Counted from the first letter of the stretch, positions 1-8,487 are shown. The stretch is 12,634 nt of DNA from Bacteroidales bacterium (GCA_016926235.1 JAFGOZ010000103.1:1-12634); one strand, 5' to 3'. Made by a program: numbers and translations. The notes: a model not told the origin generated them from the sequence alone.

Positions 1-595
1 ATTAAAACTATATTTATTTTCAAAGATTAAGAATAAACTTTCAAGTAGAGAAATGCCCCATAACATCTGTATAACGTCAATAAATTTTATATCTATTCTA
101 CCGCAACTCTTTTTTCGCTGTAACTATTTGGTTTTCTGCTTTGCTTTAGCAAGTTAAGGAAAATATTTTAACGTTAATAAACAAGTATAAAAAATGTATA
201 TTAAGTAAGCAGATAAACATCACTCTTTTTGCTCTTCCATCTCCTTTACAACTCGTTCGTGAGTGGTTGCACCGTTCACGTAGTTATTTTCTACAATAAA
301 TATTGGCAAATTGTTTTTTTAAAAACAATAACAGGGTTTAACCTACCGGTTGATGTTTTTATTAAAACAAAGAGCCACACTTTTTTGGTATAGCTCGTTG
401 TTTTTAGTTTTAGTGTTAGGATTTTTAATTCTCACGAGCGGTTAGTGGCGGATTGTTTGGTTCTTTCCTTTCAAATCGTAATGAAATTTATTCCTTTTAG
501 TCATGAGCTCCGTTACGCTCCGGTTGAGCAGGCTACAAACCTTAATATTTAGCGCTTTTCCTGCCTTACTTTTTTAAAGTATTAGCGGCAATGTT
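1..595. other. Gene-poor left end with a degenerate repeat
   Basis: No open frame with a credible start, codon pattern or family motif is seen on either strand. The stretch holds repeat copy R1 (listed separately, about 250-365). Between R1 and the DUF1593 stop codon lies a GC-richer patch (about 435-580) with short repeated words such as GCTCCG and TTAGTGGCGG/TTAGCGGCAA. It looks like decayed or dispersed intergenic repeat material. No convincing rho-independent terminator follows the DUF1593 gene. Confidence 0.5.
250..365. repeat. Degenerate direct repeat, copy R1
   Basis: This segment aligns by eye with copy R2 at about 2143-2262 in the same orientation. The block 268-304 matches 2161-2197 at 31 of 37 positions, and both copies then share CAATAACAGGGTT and AACCT.CCG. 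Read on the plus strand, both copies stay open in the same frame and give FKTITG/LKTITG and NLPxD, and the length difference in the middle is exactly one codon. On the minus strand the corresponding frame is interrupted by a stop in both copies. It is either a decayed coding fragment or a dispersed intergenic repeat. Confidence 0.6.
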
Positions 596-2023
596 TTATT
601 TTGGAATTATCGTTACGATTACTCTCTTATACCTTGATAATTGGGGTTCACCTCTATCTGTAACTTTCAATATAAAATGCGCAGCTTTTTCTTTGTCTAC
701 TTCCGGGGCTGTAAAATTTGCCATATGCGCATTTTCTGCCCCATTAACCTGTATTAATTTTTTGTAGGTATCCGCCTCAGGATAGTTGAACCACAGGAAG
801 CTAAAACTATCACCATCAGGGTCGGTTGTATTAAAAGCATCTAACGTAAAGTTTTCGTCTGATTTTACCGTAATATGTTCCGGATGGCTTAATACAGGAA
901 CAGGCGGATGATTGGCTTCCTCATACGACATTAAACACCAATCCATACGGGCGGCAAAATCATTTTGAAAATCATCTCTCCAACGCCATACAGTTACTTT
1001 ATCACTGGTAAATAAAATAGTATCTTGTTTCACCGATCGGCCGTATTCATTTAAAATGTATGGCCTGTAATTGTCAATAGCATTTGTCCAAACAGATCTG
1101 GTTTCAGGTTCTAATGTTACTATTGAATTACCTTTCTTTGTCTTTGAAAAATCAGGCTTGTATAGTTCATAACGACCTCCCCATCCACCCCATTCAGGAT
1201 GCTCCGATTCATTCATTCCGTTAGGTATTAATGATAAAAATGCCGGCGTATCACCTTCCATGCCCCATGCAACATCGGGATATGCTGCACCCAAAGGTCC
1301 GTGATTTTGCTGAATGTTTTGTGCTATCCAACCATTGCTGATTGTGCTATTGTCTATTCCTTTTATATAGCTATTTATGCCGGTCCAGGTAGCGCTGCCG
1401 TAATCATCTCCCGGACTAACTATGTAAAACAAATCAGGGAAATTATTTCGGATCCAAATACCACTGTCATCCTGGTCAGATATTGTGTATATCCTAAGTT
1501 TTGATAGTAATCTTTTTGTTTCCTTTTCTGTTCTGGTATTTTTAATTTTAAATAAAGCCTGCGCAAGTGTGTTAACACCTCCCCAGGTAGATATCCATAA
1601 CGGACGATCATCGTCCTCTTCCAGTAATTTTATAATCCACTCCGAACCTTCAGAATCCATTCCTTCTCCAACACCTTTCATGCCATATTTTGGCAAACCT
1701 TGCTTAACTAGCATCGACAGTGTTTTGGCATCAGTAAAACCTGTTTCGTGTTTTAAAAGGTTAGGTTGTACTTTGCCATAGGCTTCAATAACTTTTTCAA
1801 TAGATTCCGGATTTACCTCCGAAGTGTGCCAGCAAGAAGTAGTAGCAATAATTCCTTTGATGTCTATTTGATTCGAATATAAAAACAATCGCACCAACGA
1901 CTGGGTATCATCGGGGTCGGCTTCAATATCGGTTAATATAATTACTCTGTTCTTTTGACTGTTTTGACCAAAAAGGAGATTAAGAGTCAAAGAAAATAGT
2001 ATAAAAAGGATAATGATTCTCAT
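596..2023 (-). CDS. Exported Sde182/DUF1593-type nucleoside-hydrolase-like protein
   Basis: This 475-residue protein begins with a signal peptide (MRIIILFILFSLTLNLLFGQ, cleavage likely near residue 20), so it is probably periplasmic or outer-surface. Residues about 24-330 match the DUF1593 nucleoside-hydrolase-like domain. The N-terminal acidic cluster TDIEADPDDTQS (31-42) resembles the Ca-binding DxDxxxDD loop of nucleoside hydrolases. Further family-like blocks are WGGVNTLAQAL (147-157), SDQDDSG (182-188), GDDYGSATW (205-213) and the Trp/Gly-rich EHPEWGGWGGRYE (274-286). After RWRDDFQNDFAARMDW (347-362), residues 372-475 form a C-terminal beta domain that starts at NHPPVPVLSHP, as in Sde182. 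The prototype is a cellulose-binding protein of Saccharophagus degradans; a role in carbohydrate or nucleoside breakdown is inferred. The start is the first ATG and gives a complete signal peptide. No partner gene is nearby. The fold assignment is strong; the substrate is unknown. Confidence 0.88.
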   Translation of the reverse strand: MRIIILFILFSLTLNLLFGQNSQKNRVIILTDIEADPDDTQSLVRLFLYSNQIDIKGIIATTSCWHTSEVNPESIEKVIEAYGKVQPNLLKHETGFTDAKTLSMLVKQGLPKYGMKGVGEGMDSEGSEWIIKLLEEDDDRPLWISTWGGVNTLAQALFKIKNTRTEKETKRLLSKLRIYTISDQDDSGIWIRNNFPDLFYIVSPGDDYGSATWTGINSYIKGIDNSTISNGWIAQNIQQNHGPLGAAYPDVAWGMEGDTPAFLSLIPNGMNESEHPEWGGWGGRYELYKPDFSKTKKGNSIVTLEPETRSVWTNAIDNYRPYILNEYGRSVKQDTILFTSDKVTVWRWRDDFQNDFAARMDWCLMSYEEANHPPVPVLSHPEHITVKSDENFTLDAFNTTDPDGDSFSFLWFNYPEADTYKKLIQVNGAENAHMANFTAPEVDKEKAAHFILKVTDRGEPQLSRYKRVIVTIIPK

Positions 2024-2051
2024 AATATTGTTTTATAGATTAAACTTAGGA

Positions 2052-2059
2052 CAAATATA
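2052..2059 (-). promoter_or_regulatory. Candidate -7 element upstream of the DUF1593 gene
   Basis: The minus strand reads TATATTTG, an exact match to the Bacteroidota -7 consensus TAnnTTTG, 29 bp before the ATG. This would give a 5' leader of roughly 22 nt. The nearest upstream TTG is only 13 bp away, shorter than the usual spacing, so the -33 element is unconvincing. Confidence 0.3.
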
Positions 2060-2142
2060 TAATGAATAGGTACAACTTGTTGGACGAATCGGTCTCAAAA
2101 TTGGTTTATCAATTCTCCTGAAGCCATACCTGTAATAATAAT

Positions 2143-2262
2143 TACCCGCTCGCGATTGTTTGCGCCGTTCAAATAATTATTTACTACAATACATATTTAT
2201 CGATAATTTGTTTTTTCAAAACAATAACAGGGTTAAACCTGCCGACAGATGCTTTATGTTTT
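2143..2262. repeat. Degenerate direct repeat, copy R2
   Basis: This is the partner of R1 and lies upstream of the DUF1593 gene, so the two copies bracket that gene in direct orientation about 1.9 kb apart. The plus-strand frame is open from about 2119 past 2300 and includes FKTITG and NLPTD, as in R1. No initiation codon or ribosome-binding site is evident. A REP-like palindrome begins immediately to its right. Confidence 0.6.
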
Positions 2263-2263
2263 A

Positions 2264-2288
2264 ACGTGAGGATAACAAATCCCCACGT
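2264..2288. repeat. REP-like palindrome
   Basis: Arms ACGTGAGGAT and ATCCCCACGT surround the loop AACAA. They form a 10-bp stem with one mismatch on the plus strand, and in minus-strand RNA the mismatch becomes a G-U pair. Short GC-rich hairpins of the GGGATT...AATCCC type recur as dispersed REP-like elements in many bacteria. It has no T-run, so it is a poor rho-independent terminator. It lies in the 376-bp gap between the DUF1593 and SUMF1-like genes, which otherwise holds only R2 and the candidate -7 element. Confidence 0.45.
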
Positions 2289-2399
2289 GCAGGTGGTAGT
2301 ATGCGGCTGCATGCCTGATTCGTAAACTTTTATCTATTTTTATTTAATTTTTTAAAAGCAATTGAAGCCTATACAACTAAATTTGTAATAATTCAGATT

Positions 2400-3527
2400 C
2401 TAATTGATTGATATAACAATCCTAAAACCTAATTCATTAATGGCAATATCCGGATTAGCGCTCCAGCGTTTTGTAATTCTGCAAAATGCATCATTTGCAA
2501 CCCAACCACAACCCCGCCATACTTTTGTCGGGACATTTATATCATAGGGTGGCCTATCATCTCCACTTTTGGGACCTTTTGGATCTTTATCGGTTGAATA
2601 TTTATAATAATCCCTTCCATACCAATCCCAACACCATTCCCATACGTTGCCATTCATGTCGTAAATTCCGAATGGAGAGGAGTTGTCTTTTGTTACAAAC
2701 CTTTCTTTTACTTTTCCATTAAAAAAACCGACCGGCCTAAAAACACTTTTTTTCGCAATACTATCCTGACTTGGACCATAATTTAAATAATGAATATTTA
2801 TTTCATCTCCCCAAGCATAATTATATTTTTTATCTTTTCGCGCTGCATATTCCCATTCAGCTTCAGTAGGAAGCCGAAATCCATTCTTTGTGGTATCCCA
2901 GTATTCCCCGTTTGAAGAATATACTTTTGGTAAACCTGACATTTCACTCAGGAAATTGCAAAATGATATGGCGCCATACCAGGTCACTGCATGTACCGGG
3001 TGTTGTTTACATCCTTTTTGAGGATAAATAGTATCACCTTGTATCTGGATACCAAATTGTATAGCCAGATATGAAGCATTTCCACCATCTAAATTAGAAA
3101 TTCCCAAGTATTTCCTGCCATCAATTCCTGTCAGGTCTCCATTATTGATTTTTGTATAACCCTTTTTTACAGACCAGTTCATTACTTCACAAAACTGCTC
3201 ATTTGTAATCTCATATTGACTCATTTCAAAAGGTACTGAAAGAGATACAAGATGGGCTGGTTGTTCATCATCTGTATAATAATCCTCATGTTCCATTGTA
3301 GCCTGGCCTTTTAATTCTGCATCAGTAATCCCCATAACATATGTCGCAATCTTACCTTTCGGTATAATTGTGATTAAAGATAAAGGGCATTTATTATTTA
3401 TTGCTAATTCACGAATTTCGGGAAGCTTGGATTGCTCTGTATTGCAGTTATAAGTAATTCCCGGAAAAGATATAACTGCTGATGAATAAATGACCATGAA
3501 CGATATTATATTGTTTATTATTTCCAT
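2400..3527 (-). CDS. SUMF1 / formylglycine-generating-enzyme-fold protein
   Basis: This 375-residue protein carries the FGE-sulfatase (SUMF1) fold from about residue 55 to the end. Diagnostic blocks in order are PFEMSQYEITNEQFCEVM (99-116), HPVHAVTWYGAISFCNFLS (176-194), GFRLPTEAEWEYAAR (216-230), YAWGDE (237-242), SPFGIYDMNGNVWEWCWDW (284-302), VWRGCGW (336-342) and the terminal GFRIV (368-372). True FGEs oxidise a sulfatase cysteine using two cysteines. Here the position equivalent to the first is Ala344, while Cys349 aligns with the second and an extra Cys340 replaces a conserved Gly. Canonical FGE activity is therefore doubtful; many bacterial homologues have other or unknown roles. A hydrophobic N-terminus (about 5-22) suggests export, with no lipobox seen. 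No sulfatase gene is in the window. An alternative start is Met11. It is separated from both neighbours by more than 250 bp. Confidence 0.88.
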   Translation of the reverse strand: MEIINNIISFMVIYSSAVISFPGITYNCNTEQSKLPEIRELAINNKCPLSLITIIPKGKIATYVMGITDAELKGQATMEHEDYYTDDEQPAHLVSLSVPFEMSQYEITNEQFCEVMNWSVKKGYTKINNGDLTGIDGRKYLGISNLDGGNASYLAIQFGIQIQGDTIYPQKGCKQHPVHAVTWYGAISFCNFLSEMSGLPKVYSSNGEYWDTTKNGFRLPTEAEWEYAARKDKKYNYAWGDEINIHYLNYGPSQDSIAKKSVFRPVGFFNGKVKERFVTKDNSSPFGIYDMNGNVWEWCWDWYGRDYYKYSTDKDPKGPKSGDDRPPYDINVPTKVWRGCGWVANDAFCRITKRWSANPDIAINELGFRIVISIN

Positions 3528-3639
3528 AATTGAATTTTTATACTATTTACAAGCATAAGGTCGGTTTGCCTGAAAACTTATAGTTGTTCAATTTAACTCA
3601 AAAGGATTTTATATACAGTTTCCCAATAAGTATCACATT

Positions 3640-3670
3640 CAAAAATAAGAATTTAAGTATTCAAATCAAA
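3640..3670 (-). promoter_or_regulatory. Candidate Bacteroidota promoter for the SUMF1-like gene
   Basis: On the minus strand TTTG (3667-3670) is followed after 19 bp by TATTTTTG (3640-3647), matching the -33 TTTG / -7 TAnnTTTG pattern. The start codon is about 110 bp downstream, so the leader would be long. The region is AT-rich and chance matches are likely. Confidence 0.33.
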
Positions 3671-3786
3671 TAAGTTCTAACCACCACAGGAAATCGGATA
3701 CAAAATTGAGTTGACGAAGCCGTAGGGGAGATTTATTAATAAATGCAACATACTTGCAAACTACGCTGAGAAAGGGTGCATTGCTA

Positions 3787-4350
3787 TCATATCCTTTCAA
3801 ATATAAATTCAAAAGCAAGTGAATTATCTCCTAATGCAAGAGCAAACACTTTCCATATATATTTATTATTATTTACAAGCTCTAAAGTGTATTTCATTGT
3901 TGTGTCATTAATCTCAAGCATTGGTTCATCAGACAATCCAAAAAAATCTATTTGATTAGAGTCACCTCTTAAAGGTTTTCGTCCAATAAAATTAAGCATA
4001 TATGAATTTTGATTCTCAACAAATGAACCACAATATGCTTTTTTATAATTATCATATCCTATAATCTTTGTCGAAGAATATGTTTCTGTTCTCATTACCC
4101 CAGAATCGTCCGGAGCATAAATTTCTCCATCAATATTCTCAATCAGAAATCTATCACCATGTATTAACTCATTACTTGCTTTACATTTGGACTCCCAGCC
4201 TTTTCCTCCTCCGTAAAAAACAAGTTTAACTTTCCAATCGCCAATCATTTTTTTAAATAAATCATGGTTTTCACCAGGTCTTTGAATCAATCTCCATTTT
4301 TTTATTAGGTCTTTAAATTTGATTGATTGTTCTGTATTTTTTTCACTCAT
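3787..4350 (-). CDS. DUF1579-like protein
   Basis: This 187-residue protein has no signal peptide or membrane segment and is predicted to be cytoplasmic. It resembles DUF1579 proteins. The family start GEN/EHxxFxKMIGDWKV is seen at 26-41, then the strand pair NELIHGDRFLIENIDGE (60-76), then IIGYDNYKKAYCGSF (96-110). These are alternating beta strands expected of a small barrel that may bind a hydrophobic ligand. The family has no established biochemical function. It has a Bacteroidota-type promoter about 110 bp upstream and is probably transcribed alone, because 192 bp separate it from the kinase gene and 259 bp from the SUMF1-like gene. The start ATG follows an AT-rich leader without a Shine-Dalgarno sequence. 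The family call is fairly good; the function is unknown. Confidence 0.75.
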   Translation of the reverse strand: MSEKNTEQSIKFKDLIKKWRLIQRPGENHDLFKKMIGDWKVKLVFYGGGKGWESKCKASNELIHGDRFLIENIDGEIYAPDDSGVMRTETYSSTKIIGYDNYKKAYCGSFVENQNSYMLNFIGRKPLRGDSNQIDFFGLSDEPMLEINDTTMKYTLELVNNNKYIWKVFALALGDNSLAFEFIFERI

Positions 4351-4461
4351 GGTATTTTTTTTTAGTAATAGTTTTTAAATTTCACTAAAAATAATTTGTT
4401 TAAGTGACAACCCTGTGTCAACAGAAAGCTTACGCATTGTTCGTTAAGGAAGATAGTATAC

Positions 4462-4491
4462 AAAGTTAAAATCACATACTTTACACCAAAT
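4462..4491 (-). promoter_or_regulatory. Bacteroidota-type promoter for the DUF1579-like gene
   Basis: The minus strand reads TTTG (4488-4491), 18 bp, then TAACTTTG (4462-4469). Both elements fit the Bacteroidota -33/-7 consensus exactly and the spacing is good. The inferred start of transcription near 4455 gives a leader of about 105 nt. That leader holds the dyad TGACA (4405-4409) / TGTCA (4416-4420) with a 6-nt loop, a possible operator or small hairpin. Confidence 0.55.
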
Positions 4492-4542
4492 TTAGACTTA
4501 ACCTCGTTGATTGTTGAATTCTTCACTTGTGCAAAAAGGAAT

Positions 4543-7500
4543 TTAGGTTTCATTGGTATTCTGATTCAATATCCTATTCGCAATAACTTTAAATAATTGA
4601 TTTGGATGAATTGGCTTGGTAATACAATCGGTAAAGCCTTCTTTCAATAATTTGTCAATTTCGTTTGTAAAAGCATAAGCTGTTTGAGCAATCACAGGCA
4701 CATTAATACCTATTGCCTTTATCGCATGAAATGCCTCAATGCCATCCATTTTGGGCATTTTAATATCCATAAGTATAAGTTGTATATTCGGATTATTTTG
4801 TGCCAATAAAACAGCTTGATTGCCATCTATTGCATGAATGATTTCTGCCTGAGTTTTTTTCAATAACTTTTCAATAAATAAATAATTTGCTAAATCATCT
4901 TCAGCAACTAATATTGAAATGCCCTTAAGTGAAGGAATCTCAGTGATAGATTCTTTATTTGAATTACTGTTGAATTCTTTATCATTTGAAGTAACTTGTT
5001 TTAAAGGAAGATCGAAATAAAAAGTTGAACCAGAATTGGGTTTCGATTCTACCCAAATTTCCCCACCTATCAGATTTACCAACTGCTGAGAAATTGCCAA
5101 CCCTAGACCCGTGCCTCGATGCAACTTGTCTTTATTATCTTCGATTTTTCTGAATCGATTAAAAATAATATCCTGGTGCTCCGGTTTTATTCCTATACCG
5201 GTGTCTTTCAGATAAAATAATAGTGTATTATTTTCGGTTAATTTATAACAACCTATTTCAATATAACCTTCTTCCGTAAATTTAAGTGCGTTATTTAGCA
5301 AGTTAGTTAACACCTGTTTTAAACGATTTTTGTCAGTTATAAAATGGGTATTTAATAATTCTTCGCTTATACTGATTTTTAGTTCAACTGGTTTATTATT
5401 GTTTGTCTGAAATTGTTTAAGTTGCAAATTAAAAACTTCCTTTATATCTGAAATAATATTCGACAATTTCACTTCTTTATAATCAATTTCTATGTTTCCT
5501 GATTCGATTATCGAAAAATCGAGTATATTATTTATCAATGTTAATAGAGTTTCGTTATTATTTGAAATAATTTGAAGGTACCTTTTACGTTCTGGCTCGG
5601 TAATATTGGTATCTGTTGCTAAAATGGAAAATCCAACAATGGCATTCAAAGGTGTACGAATTTCGTGCGAAAGGTTTGCAAGGAAAGATGTTTTAAGTTT
5701 GTCGGATTCTTCTGCTTTTTCTTTTGCTATGATGAGCTCATGGGTACGCTCCTCAACAATCGATTCAAGAGAATATCGATGTTTATCCAGCTCTAGATTT
5801 TGTTCGAGTATTTTTTGTTTTTGTTCGCTTAGAGTTTCATTTGCGCTGAAAAGTTTATCGCGTTGTACTATTAGTTCTTCATTTTGATGTTTTATTTCTT
5901 CTTGTCTTTCTTCAAGTTGTGCAGCCGTTTCTTCAAGTTCTTTAGTCCGTTCCCGAACCATTTCTGTAAGTTTCTTCTGTTGAATCCTATAAAAAGATAA
6001 TCGAGCATAATAAATCAAATAAAATAAACTTAAAAAGATTACAGCAACAATGCTTCTAAACCACCAGGTTTGCCACCAGGGTGGAAGAATTATTATTTTA
6101 ATCGAAGCTCCCTCATCATTCCAATAACCATCATTATTCGAAGCTTTAACCCTGAAAATATAGGTACCCGGATCGAGATTGGTATAAGTTGCTTCTCTAT
6201 TTTTTCCGGAATATTTCCATGTTTCATCAAACCCTTCCAGCATATAAGCGTACTGGTTCAACTGTGGATTAATAAAGTTAAGCGCTTTAAAATAAAAGGT
6301 TATTACTTTATCGGAGTACAATAAAGTAATTTTTTCGGCTCGGCTGATATTCTTTTGCAGCATGTAATCAGAATGGGATACCTTTATTTCATTATCTAAA
6401 ACTTTTATTTTATCAAGATATACAAAAGGTGGGGTAGTATTGTATTTTAATTCATGAGGTTTAAAGATTACAATTCCCTTTGTTCCTCCGAAATAAAGTT
6501 CATCTAATATTGTTTTATAACATGCCCGTTGATTAAATTCGTCTGTTATAAGTCCATCGACTAAACCGAAGTTTTTTACCTGTTTTTTTTTGTAATTAAA
6601 CATCGCCAGACCCGATAGGGTACTAACCCACAAATTATTGTCATTATCACATAATATTCCTGATATATTATTGTTATTGAAAATTTTGCTGTATTGAGTA
6701 AAGTTATTCCTGCTGCGATTATATCGGTTTAATCCGGATTCGGTGCCTATCCAAAGTATGTGTTGATTATCTTCATAAATAGTATTTATAAAACTATTTG
6801 ACAACCCGGTTGTATCGTTAAGATCGGCAAAATAAGTTTTGAATTTGTTGTCTCCTTTTTTAAGGTAGTTTAACCCCCAGGAAGTTGCCACCCATAAATC
6901 TCCCTTGAAATCTATCAGCAATTGATTCGTCCACTCTTTTGATAAATTATTTTGTGAGCAGGTATAATGAATAAATTTAGATTGTTTTCTGTCAAATTTA
7001 TCGACACCCTTGCCATGAACAACCATCCATAAATTTCCTTCACTATCTTCGGCAATGGATCGGATATCGTTACCGGCAATGGAACTGGAATCTTTCGGAT
7101 TATGATTATAACTGATAAACCTCCTGCTAATACTATCAAAATATTGAAGTCCTGCATAATAACTGCTTATCCACATTATACCTTTACTATCGCGGAAAAT
7201 GCATCCTATTCCTCCTTTTCCAACACTAAATTTATCATGTTCATTATATTGATAATTGATGATGACCTGTTTTTGATAATCAAAAACAGTGATTCCGCCT
7301 TCTGCGCTTCCAATCCAAAGGTTTCCTTTCGAATCTTCCTGCAAAGCTGATATATTTTCGCCGGAAGTATGCCAAAAATCATCAATATCATTGGTAAAAT
7401 ACCTGAATCCCTTTAAAGCCATACTTATCCCAATTCCTTTAGGTCCATGGTATATCCAGTAGTTTCCCTGCTTATCCTGAAATATTCCTTTCACATCTCT

Positions 7501-8487
7501 TTTTATAGATTTTGGATCATTCAATTTTGGATAATAACTTATAAAAGTCCCGGTCTGCTTGTCCAATATTTTTAAACCGGTTAAATCAACTGTCCATACA
7601 TTTTTTTTATTATCAATGTATGTAAAAATTGCCATTGAAGCGTCACCTTTTTCAAAGGGGTATCGGGTATATTTCAGGCTTTTGGTATCAAACATCTTAA
7701 TGCCTTCTCCGGCAGTAGCCATCCACAATTTGCCATTATCCATCGAAAGACAGGATATGCTGCTGGTAGAAAGATCGTTAAAGTCATTTCCCGGGGGCAG
7801 TATCGCTTCCCATTTTTTGGTATTTAAATTAAACTTTTTTAATCCTTGCTTACCTGAGCAAGCAATCCAGATTATATTAGATTTATCGACTACAAAATGT
7901 TTGATTTCTCCATTTTCTATAGATAAAAGTGGTGAAAATTTGTGGTTGACTTCATTGTATTGAAATATATAATTATTACAGCTAATTAAAATATTGCCTT
8001 TTTGGTCTTCCGAAATCAGGGTTACATACCTATCAACTATATCTGCAAACCGGTCCAGGTCGCTCAATCTATCAAAATTATCAAAATCATCATTGTATCG
8101 GCAAAGTCCTTGCATTGTTCCAACCCATAACCTGCCTTTGGAATCGGTATATAAACTGAATATATTATTGTGCGATAAGGTACTACTGTCGTTTTGAATG
8201 GAAGTATACTTAGTAAAATTGTACCCATCATATCTGAATAGACCATCAGTTGAGGCAATCCAAATAAATCCTACCGAATCCTGGGTTACATAGTTAATAT
8301 TTAAATTAAGAAGACCTTCTTCCTTAGATAAATAATTTATTTTAAGCTCTGGAATTTGTGCAAATCCGTTGAAAAAATAAATAAACAAGAAAACGAGGAT
8401 AATGAAATGTTTCCGCACCAAAGTAGTTAATACGTCAACAAAAAAACAATTAAATAAAGCCATAATTGAAATATAACTACTTTTCAT
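4543..8487 (-). CDS. Hybrid two-component sensor histidine kinase with propeller sensor, no HTH
   Basis: This 1314-residue protein is built like Bacteroidota hybrid two-component sensors. After an N-terminal hydrophobic helix (28-42), about 14 Reg_prop blades, each with a WIGT/WVAT-like strand (for example near residues 76, 121, 391, 439, 532 and 579), form two seven-bladed periplasmic propellers to about 680. A Y_Y_Y domain (about 720-800), a membrane helix (811-828) and a coiled coil (836-935) follow. The HisKA box FLANLSHEIRTPLNAI has phospho-acceptor His941. The ATPase has NLLNNALKF (1062-1070), DTGIGI (1095-1100) and GTGLGL (1125-1130). The receiver (about 1188-1308) has acidic residues 1196-1198, phospho-acceptor Asp1241, Thr1269 and Lys1291. 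It ends there, without the AraC-type HTH of typical HTCS proteins and without an HPt domain, so output needs a separate partner. The ligand is unknown, perhaps a glycan. The annotated ATG gives an unusually long N-terminus; GTG at 8416-8418 or TTG at 8419-8421 would give a normal signal sequence. Confidence 0.95.
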   Translation of the reverse strand: MKSSYISIMALFNCFFVDVLTTLVRKHFIILVFLFIYFFNGFAQIPELKINYLSKEEGLLNLNINYVTQDSVGFIWIASTDGLFRYDGYNFTKYTSIQNDSSTLSHNNIFSLYTDSKGRLWVGTMQGLCRYNDDFDNFDRLSDLDRFADIVDRYVTLISEDQKGNILISCNNYIFQYNEVNHKFSPLLSIENGEIKHFVVDKSNIIWIACSGKQGLKKFNLNTKKWEAILPPGNDFNDLSTSSISCLSMDNGKLWMATAGEGIKMFDTKSLKYTRYPFEKGDASMAIFTYIDNKKNVWTVDLTGLKILDKQTGTFISYYPKLNDPKSIKRDVKGIFQDKQGNYWIYHGPKGIGISMALKGFRYFTNDIDDFWHTSGENISALQEDSKGNLWIGSAEGGITVFDYQKQVIINYQYNEHDKFSVGKGGIGCIFRDSKGIMWISSYYAGLQYFDSISRRFISYNHNPKDSSSIAGNDIRSIAEDSEGNLWMVVHGKGVDKFDRKQSKFIHYTCSQNNLSKEWTNQLLIDFKGDLWVATSWGLNYLKKGDNKFKTYFADLNDTTGLSNSFINTIYEDNQHILWIGTESGLNRYNRSRNNFTQYSKIFNNNNISGILCDNDNNLWVSTLSGLAMFNYKKKQVKNFGLVDGLITDEFNQRACYKTILDELYFGGTKGIVIFKPHELKYNTTPPFVYLDKIKVLDNEIKVSHSDYMLQKNISRAEKITLLYSDKVITFYFKALNFINPQLNQYAYMLEGFDETWKYSGKNREATYTNLDPGTYIFRVKASNNDGYWNDEGASIKIIILPPWWQTWWFRSIVAVIFLSLFYLIYYARLSFYRIQQKKLTEMVRERTKELEETAAQLEERQEEIKHQNEELIVQRDKLFSANETLSEQKQKILEQNLELDKHRYSLESIVEERTHELIIAKEKAEESDKLKTSFLANLSHEIRTPLNAIVGFSILATDTNITEPERKRYLQIISNNNETLLTLINNILDFSIIESGNIEIDYKEVKLSNIISDIKEVFNLQLKQFQTNNNKPVELKISISEELLNTHFITDKNRLKQVLTNLLNNALKFTEEGYIEIGCYKLTENNTLLFYLKDTGIGIKPEHQDIIFNRFRKIEDNKDKLHRGTGLGLAISQQLVNLIGGEIWVESKPNSGSTFYFDLPLKQVTSNDKEFNSNSNKESITEIPSLKGISILVAEDDLANYLFIEKLLKKTQAEIIHAIDGNQAVLLAQNNPNIQLILMDIKMPKMDGIEAFHAIKAIGINVPVIAQTAYAFTNEIDKLLKEGFTDCITKPIHPNQLFKVIANRILNQNTNET

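Noticed and set aside
220..318. Minus-strand peptide remnant in R1 (contains NNYVNGATTHERVV) with a counterpart in R2 (NNYLNGANNRERV)
   Set aside because: The similarity is real but probably a shadow. The minus frame is stopped in both copies just upstream (319-321 in R1), whereas the plus-strand frame stays open in both with a codon-sized indel.
2400..4350. Sulfatase or polysaccharide-utilisation locus around the SUMF1-like gene
   Set aside because: No sulfatase, SusC/SusD, glycosidase or lyase gene is present; only a DUF1593 protein and a propeller kinase are nearby.
4362..4553. 63-codon minus-strand frame between the kinase and DUF1579-like genes
   Set aside because: It overlaps the kinase 3' end, matches no family, and contains a strong consensus promoter for the next gene.
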